Shown in pieces: positions 16,691 through 25,132 of a DNA stretch of 33,456 bases (position 1 is the first letter of the stretch; each line of letters begins with the position of its first letter). A program made the position numbers and the translations under genes. This DNA is from Treponema sp. (GTDB lineage: Bacteria; Spirochaetota; Spirochaetia; Treponematales; Breznakiellaceae): assembly GCA_031279555.1 (NCBI GenBank), contig JAITIK010000140.1, forward strand, positions 1 to 33,456. Reading direction: 5' to 3'. The notes under the pieces were generated by a model. The model was given only the letters and a program-made list of their open reading frames with translations. It did not search any database and was not told the origin of the DNA.

Positions 16691-17542
16691 ATGGCAATGG
16701 ATGAAGTTTTTGGCAAGCTGCGCGGTTTGCAAGATATATTGTCAAAAAAGATCGAGTTGGAGCGGGAGATTGAGGAGAGTCCCAAAATTTTGACCAATCA
16801 GGAAGAAGTTTTAGCCCGTTACAAAAAGAATTTTATTGAGAAAAATCAAGAATATGAAAAGACAAGGTCTACGGCAGGCGAATTCCGCAACATGCTTTTT
16901 GAGGCGGAGAGTACCCGCGAACGGGCGGAAAGAAATATCGGGTCAGCCGAGACGTTCAACATGCGGGAATACGAAATTCTGGATAAGGAACGGCGGGACT
17001 CTGCTGAAAAAGAGCAGCAATACCGCAAGGATGTGCAGCGGGAAGAACGTCTTCTTTCCGATCTGAATGCGGAGATCAAACAGATCACCAGTCTTATTGA
17101 ATTGCAGGAAACGGAGTTGTCGGAGCGCAAGAAGCGCATTGATGAAGATCTGTCTGCGAAAATATCCACGCTGGCTGAACTTGAGGCGCAGGAAAAAGAA
17201 ATATCTTTGGGTCTTGACGAGGAGTTGCTCTTCAAGTTCGACCGTATCATCAGGCACAAAATGGGAAAGGGCATTGTCGCTATCAAGGGCGGCGTGTGTA
17301 CCGGTTGCCACATGATACTGCCCGCCCAGTTTGCCAACCGGGTTCATAGGGGCGAGGAAGTTCTTTTTTGCCCGTATTGCTCGCGCATCCTCTTCTACGA
17401 GGAATCCGATCAGGAAATTGAGCAGGAGGATTACTTTGACAGCGATACGGCCGGCAGTCTCGCTGATCTTGAAGGGTTGGAAGAAGACGAAGAAGAAGAC
17501 GAAGAAGAGGAAGAAAAGGTAAGCATGGACTTTGACGAGTAA
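16691..17542 (+). CDS. Coiled-coil C4 zinc-ribbon protein
   Basis: The product has 283 residues. Residues 5-190 are strongly charged and helical with heptad character (long coiled coil). A zinc ribbon follows with CTGC (Cys203, Cys206) and CPYC (Cys227, Cys230), then a very acidic tail of Glu/Asp runs. The arrangement matches the bacterial C4-type zinc-ribbon family (zf-RING_7 type), whose members are thought to act in nucleic-acid or protein interactions but have no settled role. GAGGAG precedes the ATG, and the gene follows rpoD by 12 nt. The same dnaG-rpoD-zinc-ribbon order is known in Treponema, as I recall it. Confidence 0.88.
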   Translation: MAMDEVFGKLRGLQDILSKKIELEREIEESPKILTNQEEVLARYKKNFIEKNQEYEKTRSTAGEFRNMLFEAESTRERAERNIGSAETFNMREYEILDKERRDSAEKEQQYRKDVQREERLLSDLNAEIKQITSLIELQETELSERKKRIDEDLSAKISTLAELEAQEKEISLGLDEELLFKFDRIIRHKMGKGIVAIKGGVCTGCHMILPAQFANRVHRGEEVLFCPYCSRILFYEESDQEIEQEDYFDSDTAGSLADLEGLEEDEEEDEEEEEKVSMDFDE

Positions 17543-17572
17543 ATTAAAAATAAAGAAAAATATGCGCGTATA

Positions 17573-17985
17573 CGGTAAATCAGACCGCCGCGGCGCTGGG
17601 GCGCGGCAACGTTTTCAGCGACGAGGAAAGTCCGGGCTCCGCAGGGCATGATGCCGGGCAACACCCGGGCGGGGCGCGTACAAACACGCGCCTTGACAGA
17701 CAGCGCAACAGAAAGTAAACCGCCGGCGGCTTTCAACGCTGAAAGCCGCCGGTAAGGGTGAAAAGGCGTGGTAAGAGCGCGCCGCGGAACCGGCGACGGT
17801 TTCGGCGTGGCAAGCCTCATCAGGAGCAAAGTCAAACAGCGCATGCATCCATCTATGGATGCGCGGATTGCCCGTCCGTCAAGCGCGGGTAGACTGCTAG
17901 AAATCATTTGCAAGAGTGATGCCAGATAGATGGCGGTGTAATACCGGTTCGCCGGTACTAACAGAACCCGGCTTATGATTTACCG
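17573..17985 (+). ncRNA. rnpB: RNase P RNA (type A)
   Basis: This is the catalytic RNA that trims tRNA 5' ends. Conserved core pieces appear in order: GAGGAAAGTCCGGGCTCC near 17617, ACAGAAAGTAAACCGCC near 17708, GGGTGAAAAGGCG then GGTAAGAGCGC near 17756, and ACAGAACCCGGCTTA near 17961. The ends pair as helix P1 (CGGTAAATCA with TGATTTACCG), which fixes the boundaries to within a few bases. The length of about 413 nt is slightly above average for type A. A T-run follows directly. It lies 30 nt after the zinc-ribbon gene and may be co-transcribed. Confidence 0.95.
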
Positions 17986-18296
17986 TTTTTTAACCAACTG
18001 TCTACGAGAGTAGGCATACATCAAAATTTAAAATCAGAACGCGCTAACTAATTAAAACAAAAGATGTAGGAACGGCCAATTCCCACACCTTTCTGACTAA
18101 AGATTCAAGATGATTTGAACGATGAATGTAGAGTTAGCAGACAAGACAAACACTCAAAGCGCGATTTGAAGCCAAACGACCATGAATGAGACGAATGGAA
18201 CAGAACGCATCTGCGACCGCAATGCCGCTGTTAATCTTAAAATATATTTCGATGTTTTCCCAAAACGCGCGGGCGACAGTTTTGGGAAAGTCTCTT
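17986..18296. other. Intergenic stretch between rnpB and the methyltransferase
   Basis: No gene is supported on either strand. The only structure seen is the TTTCCCAAAAC-family palindrome at 18256-18289 and a small GGAA/TTCC hairpin near 18073. Confidence 0.45.
18256..18289. repeat. TTTCCCAAAAC-family palindrome downstream of the methyltransferase
   Basis: TTTCCCAAAAC (18256-18266) and GTTTTGGGAAA (18279-18289) form a perfect 11-bp stem with a GC-rich 12-nt loop, 7 bp past the methyltransferase stop. It may serve as its transcript end. Confidence 0.7.
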
Positions 18297-18979
18297 TCAT
18301 TTTTTTATTTTTACAACAATATCATTAAATCCGCTTGTTTGTAAACAAAAAAATATAATTTCGTGTTTATCGCTTACAAGCATTTCGTCCACAGCCCTAA
18401 TTACACCATATGGAGTATTTGTCGCCCAATCGTAAAGAGTGTAATCATTAAATTGTATAATGCCGTTATTTTTTACCTTATTTAATAAAACCCTAATGTC
18501 TTTTTTTACACTGTCATAGTCATGCGCCGCATCCAAGTACACATAATCAAAATAATTATCATCAAATGTTTCTAATACATCCCAAGAAAGTCCTTTTTTG
18601 AGAATAAATTTCCCCTTTCCAATTTCATTGGCGAATTTTCTCTCAATAAATTCCTTTTGTCCCATATTTAAATCAGTCCAATCGGTTCTTCCCCAAAAAT
18701 CTTCACCTGGACCGCTTGAGAAAATGTCTATCGCATAAAATTTACTTGGATTCATGTTATCAATTATTTTCCTGCTGAAGTCACCATAGGCAACTCCAAT
18801 TTCCGCCATAATTCCGCCTTTTGGCAATAAAAACAATGCGGATTCACGGTCAGGCAATAATTTGCAATTCAACATAATTCCAGCGGGTAAACGCAACCCT
18901 TTTAATACATGGGGGGGGGGGGGGGATTGGCGGCTTGTTGCATATCTTCTTCCAATGTATCCAGTTGCTTAGAAGACAT
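18297..18979 (-). CDS. Phase-variable class I SAM methyltransferase (frame closed in this sequence)
   Basis: The catalytic part (18896-18297, 199 codons) carries a SAM-binding motif I-like stretch, AEIGVAYGDFSRKI, then FYAIDIF and YVYLDAAHDYDSVKKDI, typical of small-molecule or glycan O-methyltransferases (Methyltransf_24-like). Its own frame offers only a TTG or an internal ATG, with no SD. The true start appears to be an ATG at 18979 with GGAGG 5 nt upstream and a promoter at 19057-19029. It encodes 18 residues (MSSKQLDTLEEDMQQAAN) and enters a tract of 15 C. As sequenced, this reads five Pro, Met, Tyr, stop (18904-18902). With 16 (or 13) C it would join the enzyme to give about 227 residues. 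The gene is much more AT-rich than its neighbours, suggesting transfer. The substrate is unknown, and a surface glycan is a guess. Confidence 0.8.
18911..18925. repeat. Homopolymer G(15)/C(15) tract, unit C (methyltransferase switch)
   Basis: Fifteen G on the plus strand, starting at nucleotide 55 of the leader reading frame on the minus strand. The leader and the methyltransferase are out of frame by one base across it. Confidence 0.95.
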
Positions 18980-19028
18980 AATTACCTCCAATAATTTATC
19001 AATACTATACACTACGATATTATAAACA

Positions 19029-19057
19029 ATACTATCACTGGTTATTGTTTTTGTCAA
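19029..19057 (-). promoter_or_regulatory. Sigma-70-like promoter of the methyltransferase unit
   Basis: On the minus strand TTGACA (19057-19052), a 17-nt spacer and TAGTAT (19034-19029), 49 nt ahead of the ATG at 18979. Confidence 0.6.
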
Positions 19058-19394
19058 TACCTCGATCAGAAAAAACGATCTCCTTGCCGCAAAATTTCAC
19101 TCGTTTGAGCGAATTTTGAGAGAAGATGAAGAAAGACAGCAAAGCCTTCGCATTATATGCCACTGGTCTAGCTTTACAAAGAAAGTAGGGTAAAAATAAA
19201 CGTCTCATTTGTCAAAAAGACCACATTCACACGAACTACGGATCACCCACAATCCACCCGGAATTCGAGGCGCGAGACAAGAATTTCCGCGATCAGGGCA
19301 GTTCCCGCAACGCCGGGCCTTATGGTATGGGTGGAGCGATCATCTCATGAGGGCATCTTGGCGCGGTCCGTAGTCCCTTTTGCAGGAGTCCGCC
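19058..19394. other. Intergenic stretch upstream of the methyltransferase
   Basis: No gene is supported. Short frames on both strands lack SD sequences and recognisable homology. The composition shifts from AT-rich (19058-19200) to GC-rich (19200-19394), which may mark the border of the transferred island. Confidence 0.35.
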
Positions 19395-20303
19395 CTACAA
19401 AGAAGCGTTGAGGGCGGACGGATCGAGTGCAAAAGCGACCCGCGAATAGCGGAGGAGATTCACATTTTCATCGGAGGAGAGGATAAGGAGCGCGTCGCTC
19501 CTGTCAATTATCAGATCAGTAGGATTCATCCCGAAAACCCCTCGCGCTAGGATGCGCAGGGGGTTTTTGCCGATAAAGGCTTCCAAGTCCTCGTCCATAC
19601 CGGATGGAGTGGGACGGAACACGGCTTCCTCTGGTACGTATTTCACGATGCCGTTCTTATTCTTGTCCGGGTCGGTCATGCTCCGTTCATAAATGAGGTT
19701 CATGTCCGTATCCCAAATTTTGGGAAAAATGCACGGCTGAACACGAGACGTTGTGTTTCTGCCGTGAATAGGGAGATTGCCGGTCGCAATGATGATGATT
19801 CCCGTGTAGGCGGGCGCTTTTACCGGCGAGAGAGGGCGCCGTATAGTTGACGGCCTGCTGTGGCGCAACAACGCCTCGCTCATGGCTTTGAGGCTCACGG
19901 TGTACGAAACCTGCATAAAGCCCATGTCCTTTGACAAAGCGGGCGGCGTCTTACTCACCGGACGGCTTAACCTGCCTATATCAGCCAAATTGAGTTCTCT
20001 GCCGCTCAAAAGATCGGCCACTGTATGAGACGAATCCACCTGTATATTCAGGATAACGGGACGTATGAGGTGAAGGTACTCCCCTTCAACGAGTTCTTGA
20101 GCCCGCACCCTTCCGCCCGGCAGTTTGATGTTTGCCGAAGCGAGGTTAAGCGCGGTTTGCGCCCTGATCTCCATGTCGATCCAATCAATGGAACTCTTTG
20201 TATCAAATGCCGGCTTCTCAATGGCAGTTCGCCTAATGGCGGCTTGCCCAATCGCAAGCTGGGTAAAGCCAACAAAAAACGACAATAAAACCAAACGCTT
20301 CAT
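19395..20303 (-). CDS. Exported protein of unknown function, 302 aa
   Basis: The ATG at 20303 has GGAG 8 nt upstream. The N-terminus is a signal peptide (MKRLVLLSFFVGFTQLAIGQA). The mature part has an early stretch RAQTALNLASANIKLPGGRVRA, a central strand GIIIIATGNLPI, and a C-terminal segment RGVFGMNPTDLIIDRSDALLIL followed by SSDENVNLLRYSRV, which looks conserved in style. I recall similar exported proteins in spirochaetes but cannot name a function. It ends a three-gene run with the lytic transglycosylase and a TPR lipoprotein, so an envelope or periplasmic role is likely. Confidence 0.7.
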   Translation of the reverse strand: MKRLVLLSFFVGFTQLAIGQAAIRRTAIEKPAFDTKSSIDWIDMEIRAQTALNLASANIKLPGGRVRAQELVEGEYLHLIRPVILNIQVDSSHTVADLLSGRELNLADIGRLSRPVSKTPPALSKDMGFMQVSYTVSLKAMSEALLRHSRPSTIRRPLSPVKAPAYTGIIIIATGNLPIHGRNTTSRVQPCIFPKIWDTDMNLIYERSMTDPDKNKNGIVKYVPEEAVFRPTPSGMDEDLEAFIGKNPLRILARGVFGMNPTDLIIDRSDALLILSSDENVNLLRYSRVAFALDPSALNASL

Positions 20304-20365
20304 AGCGGTTTCTCCAAATTTTCCAATCTTCCAGATCTTTCGGCGCCTGATTTTGAAAGCGGCGC

Positions 20366-21700
20366 CTACTCTTTTATCGGCGCTTTAAGCGCCCTTCCTA
20401 TACTCAACGTATCCTGCAAATCCATATTATTAATTATTGCAAGCGTTTCCGGACGGATGCCGTAGATGCGCGCGATAGACCAGAGCGTTTCCCCCTGCCG
20501 CACCACATGGACGCCGGTGAAAGCGGCTGGAAGAGGTTCGTTCGCTATTACGCCTTGGTAGGGCGGCACATCTTTGAAGGCTGGAATGACGAGCCTCATG
20601 CCGATTTTAAGGGTTTTGGGTTGCACGCCATGGTTATGTTCCATGATTTGCGCCACTGTAACTCCGTAATACTTTGCAAGCGTGGACAATGTATCCCCGG
20701 ATTTAACGGTGTATATATGATATTTGATCATGATGACATCGCTTCTCGCAAGAGTTACGGCGATTTTGTTCGCGTCCTCCGCTCGCACTTTCAGGTAGTA
20801 GTTTTCATCTGGAGGCGTAACAGTATAGAAAAGCTCCCGATTCGCGTTTATCAGGACTTTTTCGTCAACATCCGCATATTCGGCGACCAACCTCAAGTCA
20901 ACGGGTTTGTCCGCCTTGATCCGCATCCATTGCGGATCTTTTGTCCAGATCACAGGCAAGCCAAATTGACGCGGGTGTGTAAGGATATGGGAAACGGCCA
21001 GGAGTTTCGGCATGTACACCGCGGTTTCCGTTTTGAGATGTTTTTGCTCGGAAAGTTTCCAGTAATCTTTAACGCCCGCCTGCTTGATGACTCTTTGTAC
21101 GCCGCCAAGCCCCATGTTGTATGCGGCAAGGGCTAAGGCCCAATCTCCCAAAACATGGTGGTTTTCCTGAAGTTTTTCAAGCGCGCCAATGGTGGCTTTC
21201 CAGAAATCCATGCGCTCGTCCATCCAATCCGTAATTTTCATGTCAAAAGGACCCATGCTGTTCCGCATGAACTGCCACAGTCCGACGGCGCCTGACGAGC
21301 TTTTCGCGTTGATCACAAAACCCGATTCAATGACCGGTACATAAAGCAGTTCCGCCGGCAGATTTCGCGCGTCAATTTCCCGCCGGATGAACGCCAGATA
21401 CGGCTGGGCGTTTGCCATAGTGTTGTTGAGCCAAAGTCTGCCGCTTCTTGTGGTATACCGTTCAATGTAGTACTGGGTGGATAGCTTGTCCAGCCCGTAT
21501 ATCATCGAAGGCATTACGGCGTTGGCGCCTTTAAGCAGCCGCTCAGGTATGACGGCGGGTTTTTCGCGCAGGGGACGCGGGAAAGCCGCCGGTTCCGTTT
21601 CAGCGACAGGCGGGGAGTCGGCGAGTAGAGGCTGAGGCAAGGGCAGCGCGACAAGGAAAATGACGAACGCCATAAGGCTGACATTAAAATCTTTCGCCAT
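20366..21700 (-). CDS. Membrane-bound lytic murein transglycosylase (MltD-like) with two LysM domains
   Basis: This enzyme cleaves peptidoglycan glycan strands to 1,6-anhydro products. The ATG at 21700 was chosen over an upstream in-frame start at 21730 because it sits directly before the signal sequence (MAKDFN, hydrophobic core to about residue 27). The SLT domain (about 95-215) has catalytic Glu125 in LLYVPVIESGF, followed by GAVGLWQF and ALAAYNMGLGGV as in the MltD family. Two LysM peptidoglycan-binding repeats lie near residues 329-373 and 398-444 (VKSGDTLSTLAKYYGV, VRQGETLWSIARIYGI). The start overlaps the preceding TPR gene by 17 nt, so the two are probably coupled. Length is 444 residues. 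Confidence 0.92.
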   Translation of the reverse strand: MAKDFNVSLMAFVIFLVALPLPQPLLADSPPVAETEPAAFPRPLREKPAVIPERLLKGANAVMPSMIYGLDKLSTQYYIERYTTRSGRLWLNNTMANAQPYLAFIRREIDARNLPAELLYVPVIESGFVINAKSSSGAVGLWQFMRNSMGPFDMKITDWMDERMDFWKATIGALEKLQENHHVLGDWALALAAYNMGLGGVQRVIKQAGVKDYWKLSEQKHLKTETAVYMPKLLAVSHILTHPRQFGLPVIWTKDPQWMRIKADKPVDLRLVAEYADVDEKVLINANRELFYTVTPPDENYYLKVRAEDANKIAVTLARSDVIMIKYHIYTVKSGDTLSTLAKYYGVTVAQIMEHNHGVQPKTLKIGMRLVIPAFKDVPPYQGVIANEPLPAAFTGVHVVRQGETLWSIARIYGIRPETLAIINNMDLQDTLSIGRALKAPIKE

Positions 21701-22772
21701 AGTACACGCCTGCCCATTCCCAACGCCCATGTATGTCGGGATTCAGGGGAAAATAAATTTTACGGAAGTAAAGATACCATGTTGAAAGGTACTGGGACCA
21801 GCCCCACGTCTTTAAGTAAGCTTCAGTTGCGTTTGAGATTGGATCCAACGCCGCCGCGTATTGCACATTGGCGCCCTGCATGAAGTCGGGCAGGTTGAAT
21901 TCAGCCATGCCCGAATCATCGGCATCCTGTTCCGACCATGAGCGGGCGAAAAAATTGACCTTTGCGCGATACCGCCACAATTGCCAACTGTTGCCTGCGG
22001 CTATGGCCGCTTTTACGGTATTGACCAAACTGGACAGGGTTTCAAACGTCCAGTCTTTTGAAGACTTGTTGAAGTCAACGAGACGCTTCGCATACTGTTC
22101 CGCGTTGGGAAAACCCGGTACGTTTGCGCCAACGAAGGTGAGGAATTGGGTGTAGGCTTGTATAGCGAGGTTCCATTCCCCGATGTCTTCGTAGGCCTGA
22201 CCAAGCAAAAAATAATCAACCGCGAGATTGGTCTGATCCGGAAAGCGCGTTACGAGTTCCTGATAATATTTGACGCGGCGCCCTGAGTCGGCGATGAGAT
22301 CGAGCAATTGGTTGAGGCACACAAAATGTATTGACTTTCCTTGAACGATCATATCCGGGTAATTTTTAAGGATAATCTCAAAATAGAGAGCCGCCACCTG
22401 CGGCGCTTCCTGTTGGATATGGGAATAGGCGATCATGAGAAGGTAATAGACGTTGTACTGGTTGTCTGGCAGCGCGTTTATCTGGGAAGAGAGAAAGTTG
22501 TTGAGTACATTATACTCCTTTTGCCGCATGTAGACGGCGGCTATCTCGCACACCAGTGAGAATCGCTCTTCCGCCGAAATATCCTGCCGATTCAGAAGCG
22601 ACCAGAGATTTTTAAGCGGTTCCTGTTTTTCTTTTGCGCCGGTCAAATAGTAGGGATCAATCTTGTAATGCTCCGGATCGGCGGCGCTGACGCGGTTATC
22701 CGCGCAACCGACCGTGGAAAAAAAATACACGGCAAGCGGCAACAATGACACAAGACGGTATAGGTTCTTCAT
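21684..22772 (-). CDS. TPR-containing lipoprotein
   Basis: The product has 362 residues, from an ATG at 22772 with GGAG 5 nt upstream. The N-terminus has a hydrophobic core ending in STVGC, a relaxed spirochaete-type lipobox with Cys23. The body is helical with tetratricopeptide-like repeats (for example FLLGQAYEDIGEWNLAIQAY), which usually serve protein-protein contacts. The C-terminal 120 residues are rich in Trp and Tyr and are not recognised. It is the first gene of an operon with the lytic transglycosylase and may be a partner in peptidoglycan remodelling. That role is inferred from position. Confidence 0.78.
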   Translation of the reverse strand: MKNLYRLVSLLPLAVYFFSTVGCADNRVSAADPEHYKIDPYYLTGAKEKQEPLKNLWSLLNRQDISAEERFSLVCEIAAVYMRQKEYNVLNNFLSSQINALPDNQYNVYYLLMIAYSHIQQEAPQVAALYFEIILKNYPDMIVQGKSIHFVCLNQLLDLIADSGRRVKYYQELVTRFPDQTNLAVDYFLLGQAYEDIGEWNLAIQAYTQFLTFVGANVPGFPNAEQYAKRLVDFNKSSKDWTFETLSSLVNTVKAAIAAGNSWQLWRYRAKVNFFARSWSEQDADDSGMAEFNLPDFMQGANVQYAAALDPISNATEAYLKTWGWSQYLSTWYLYFRKIYFPLNPDIHGRWEWAGVYYGERF

Positions 22773-22780
22773 TAATCTCC

Positions 22781-22833
22781 ATAGTATACCATATATTTTA
22801 TCTTGGCAAGTGATATTTTTTGTGGTATACTAT
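22781..22833. promoter_or_regulatory. Divergent mirror-image promoters with extended -10 boxes
   Basis: ATAGTATACCA (22781-22791) and TGGTATACTAT (22823-22833) form an 11-bp inverted repeat. Each arm holds an extended -10, TGG-TATACT, one per direction. For the rightward gene TTGGCA (22803-22808), a 17-nt spacer and TATACT (22826-22831) make a good promoter. The leftward -35 is poor (TTGCCA at 15 nt). The rightward start codon at 22839 lies 8 nt after the -10, so that mRNA is probably leaderless. Confidence 0.6.
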
Positions 22834-22838
22834 ACTGT

Positions 22839-23393
22839 ATGCATACAAACTTAAAACGCTCGATCATCGCTCAGATAGTGTTTTTTGCCGGTTTGTCGCT
22901 TGTACTGGGGGGATTTGCTTTTCTTTTGGGAAGTGACGACACTATTTCTCAACAATACGTGCTGTTGGCGTTTCTATTTGTGCTGGCAGGCGCAGGCGTC
23001 GCTTTTTTTGCCATCAAACTCAATAAACGGGCTCTGTATCTTTTCTTCGCTTATTTTTCAATATTAGTGGGGATTTTCCTTTTTCTGTCGGCATTGACGC
23101 TGTTTCCTTTTTCTTTCAAGCAGGCGTGGCCGCTCGTGGCGGTTTTTTCCGGTCTTGCCCTCATTCCCGCAGGCTGGCGGAGGTACAGGACGTTAAACAT
23201 CAAATTCATAGTTCCATCTCTAGCCTTCATTGCGCTTGGCGTATGCTTGCTTATTTTTTCATTCCGTGTGGTTCCTTTCAAATTTTCACAGTTTATCCTA
23301 CATTGGTGGCCGCTTCTTATCCTTTTGGCGGGTGTTCTTCTCATACTCCTGACTTTAGGAACAAAATCCACAAGCGAGGAAACAAAACTATGA
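22839..23393 (+). CDS. Polytopic membrane protein with six hydrophobic segments
   Basis: This 184-residue protein uses the ATG at 22839. An upstream in-frame start at 22803 would lie inside the promoter. About six hydrophobic segments fill the sequence (for example IIAQIVFFAGLSLVLGGFAF and WWPLLILLAGVLLILLTLG), with short charged loops and a Lys/Glu tail. The repeated pattern W-P-L near the starts of segments 4 and 6 resembles the small LiaF/DUF5668-type membrane domain, only tentatively. There is no SD, in keeping with a leaderless transcript. It overlaps the next gene by 4 nt (ATGA), so the two are coupled. Confidence 0.75.
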   Translation: MHTNLKRSIIAQIVFFAGLSLVLGGFAFLLGSDDTISQQYVLLAFLFVLAGAGVAFFAIKLNKRALYLFFAYFSILVGIFLFLSALTLFPFSFKQAWPLVAVFSGLALIPAGWRRYRTLNIKFIVPSLAFIALGVCLLIFSFRVVPFKFSQFILHWWPLLILLAGVLLILLTLGTKSTSEETKL

Positions 23394-25132
23394 GAAGCGC
23401 CGTAGGGCGCTTCCTTATCCTGCCGACAATTTTTTTGTTTTCCTGCGCAACTCAAACAGCCGTACGGCAAAACAATCCTCAATCACCGGCGCCTGTGGCG
23501 GCGCCGGCGGTTTCTGACGTTCCCAAAACGCCTCCCCAAACCAGCGGAACGGCGCCTCCCATAGAAGCGCCCGTTCCGCCTCCGGTGCCGTCCGGCGGCG
23601 TCGCCGCCGAAATACGACTATTGGTGTATTCAGGGATACCGTCATCCCTACTGAAGGCGCTCGAACTTATCCGCGACAACAACCTTTCAAACGGCGAATT
23701 TGGCAGAAACATGAACGCGGTGATTGTGTATATGCTCCAGCGGCTGTATCCTGGCGTTCAAGGACAATTTCCCACAGCGAGTCCGCCTCAAAATGCAATT
23801 TACAGCAAAATTTTGATGGGTGTCGATAAAGGCATTTATACGGCGCCGCCTCCAGATGGAGATTATCTTGAATACATCCTGCCGTTTCTAGCTTTAATCA
23901 AAGGCGCGGAAGCCGCAAGGTTGCTTACAAGCCTTCCCGATTTGGAAAAAGCGGTCGCGCTTTACCCCAATGGGGTTGCGCCCTGGTATTTTATCGGATT
24001 TGCCTATGAAAAAACCGGACGTTTCACCGAAGCGCGCGCCGCGTATTCAGATGCGCTCGCCATATCAAAAGAGTGTTATCCGGCCGCGCTCGGCTTGGCG
24101 CGCCTCATGGCTGGCGAGGGGCGGTATCAAGACGCGGCGCAGATGCTGTCAGACGCGCTCATGGTTTTTCCCGATAACATGAACATCAAGCGGCAGCTTG
24201 CGATTACGTATTACGAAATGAAAGATTGGTCCCGCGCGGATGGCGCCATTGCGGACATTGTAGAGAAAGACGGCAAGGACGGGGATTTTATACTCATGTA
24301 TGCGCGGACGCTGATCGAACTGGAGCAGTTTTCCCGGGCGCAAAGACAGCTTGACGCCTATGCGCTCATCAATGCGAATAATCCAAACTATTTGTTTTTA
24401 CGGGCGCGTATTCAAGCCGAAGGTTTCCATAACAGAGACGCTGCGCTCGGTTACCTCCGCGACGCGCATGCCATTGGGGAAGAAGCGTTGGTTTATATGG
24501 CGAAACTGCTTTTGGAATCGGATAAACAAGAGGAACAAGCCGAAGGAAAAACCATACTCGCCGGATTGCTCGACAAAGAGAATCCCTCTCTAGCCGTTGT
24601 TGAACTTGCCGTCATTGATGCGATCCGCCGCAAGACATGGGAAGAGGCGCGTCCGTATATGCGGCGCCTGCTTGACGAGCGCCGTTCTTCCGCAGACTTA
24701 ATGAACGCTTACACGATTGAACACGGGCTGAACAACAACGCTTCCGCTCTCGCTTACGCCCGCGAACTGTTCCAGAAAGAGCCGTCGAACATTGAAGCGA
24801 CGCTTGTCTATATTTCCGCATTGATCGATACGGGACGGATTGCCGAAGCCGCGTCTCTGATAGACGCCCGCATCAGCGCAGCACCTGCCGGCTCCGTGAA
24901 GTCCAACTATTATTACCTGCGCAGCCGTACAAGAAGCGGCGACGAAGCCCGCTTAAACGACCTTCGTTCGAGCCTTTTCGAGCATCCCCGAAATTTGCAA
25001 TCGCTTATAGCCATGTTTGAGTACTACCATAGGCAAGGCGACCGCCGCGCGCTGTACTACTTGAAACAAGCGCTCGCTATTGACCCTGATAATCCGCAGT
25101 TAAAACGGTATGAAAAAGAATATTCAAATTAA
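23390..25132 (+). CDS. TPR lipoprotein, 580 aa
   Basis: The ATG at 23390 overlaps the preceding stop and has a GGA-containing SD. The apparent upstream extension of the frame is a shadow of the membrane-protein gene. The signal peptide ends in FLFSC, so Cys19 should be lipidated. A Pro/Ala-rich spacer (about 25-75) follows, then alpha-helical repeats. Clear TPR units are seen around residues 190-250 (APWYFIGFAYEKTGRFTEARAAY), with further units through 350 and at the C-terminus (YLKQALAIDPDNPQL). TPR lipoproteins commonly act as assembly scaffolds at the membrane. No specific partner is visible except the co-expressed membrane protein upstream. Confidence 0.85.
   Translation: MRSAVGRFLILPTIFLFSCATQTAVRQNNPQSPAPVAAPAVSDVPKTPPQTSGTAPPIEAPVPPPVPSGGVAAEIRLLVYSGIPSSLLKALELIRDNNLSNGEFGRNMNAVIVYMLQRLYPGVQGQFPTASPPQNAIYSKILMGVDKGIYTAPPPDGDYLEYILPFLALIKGAEAARLLTSLPDLEKAVALYPNGVAPWYFIGFAYEKTGRFTEARAAYSDALAISKECYPAALGLARLMAGEGRYQDAAQMLSDALMVFPDNMNIKRQLAITYYEMKDWSRADGAIADIVEKDGKDGDFILMYARTLIELEQFSRAQRQLDAYALINANNPNYLFLRARIQAEGFHNRDAALGYLRDAHAIGEEALVYMAKLLLESDKQEEQAEGKTILAGLLDKENPSLAVVELAVIDAIRRKTWEEARPYMRRLLDERRSSADLMNAYTIEHGLNNNASALAYARELFQKEPSNIEATLVYISALIDTGRIAEAASLIDARISAAPAGSVKSNYYYLRSRTRSGDEARLNDLRSSLFEHPRNLQSLIAMFEYYHRQGDRRALYYLKQALAIDPDNPQLKRYEKEYSN

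Noticed and set aside
19715-19730. CCCAAATTTTGGG palindrome inside the exported-protein gene as a family repeat
   Set aside because: It lies in a conserved-looking coding stretch, lacks the loop and the TTTCCCAAAAC arm, and is short enough to be chance.
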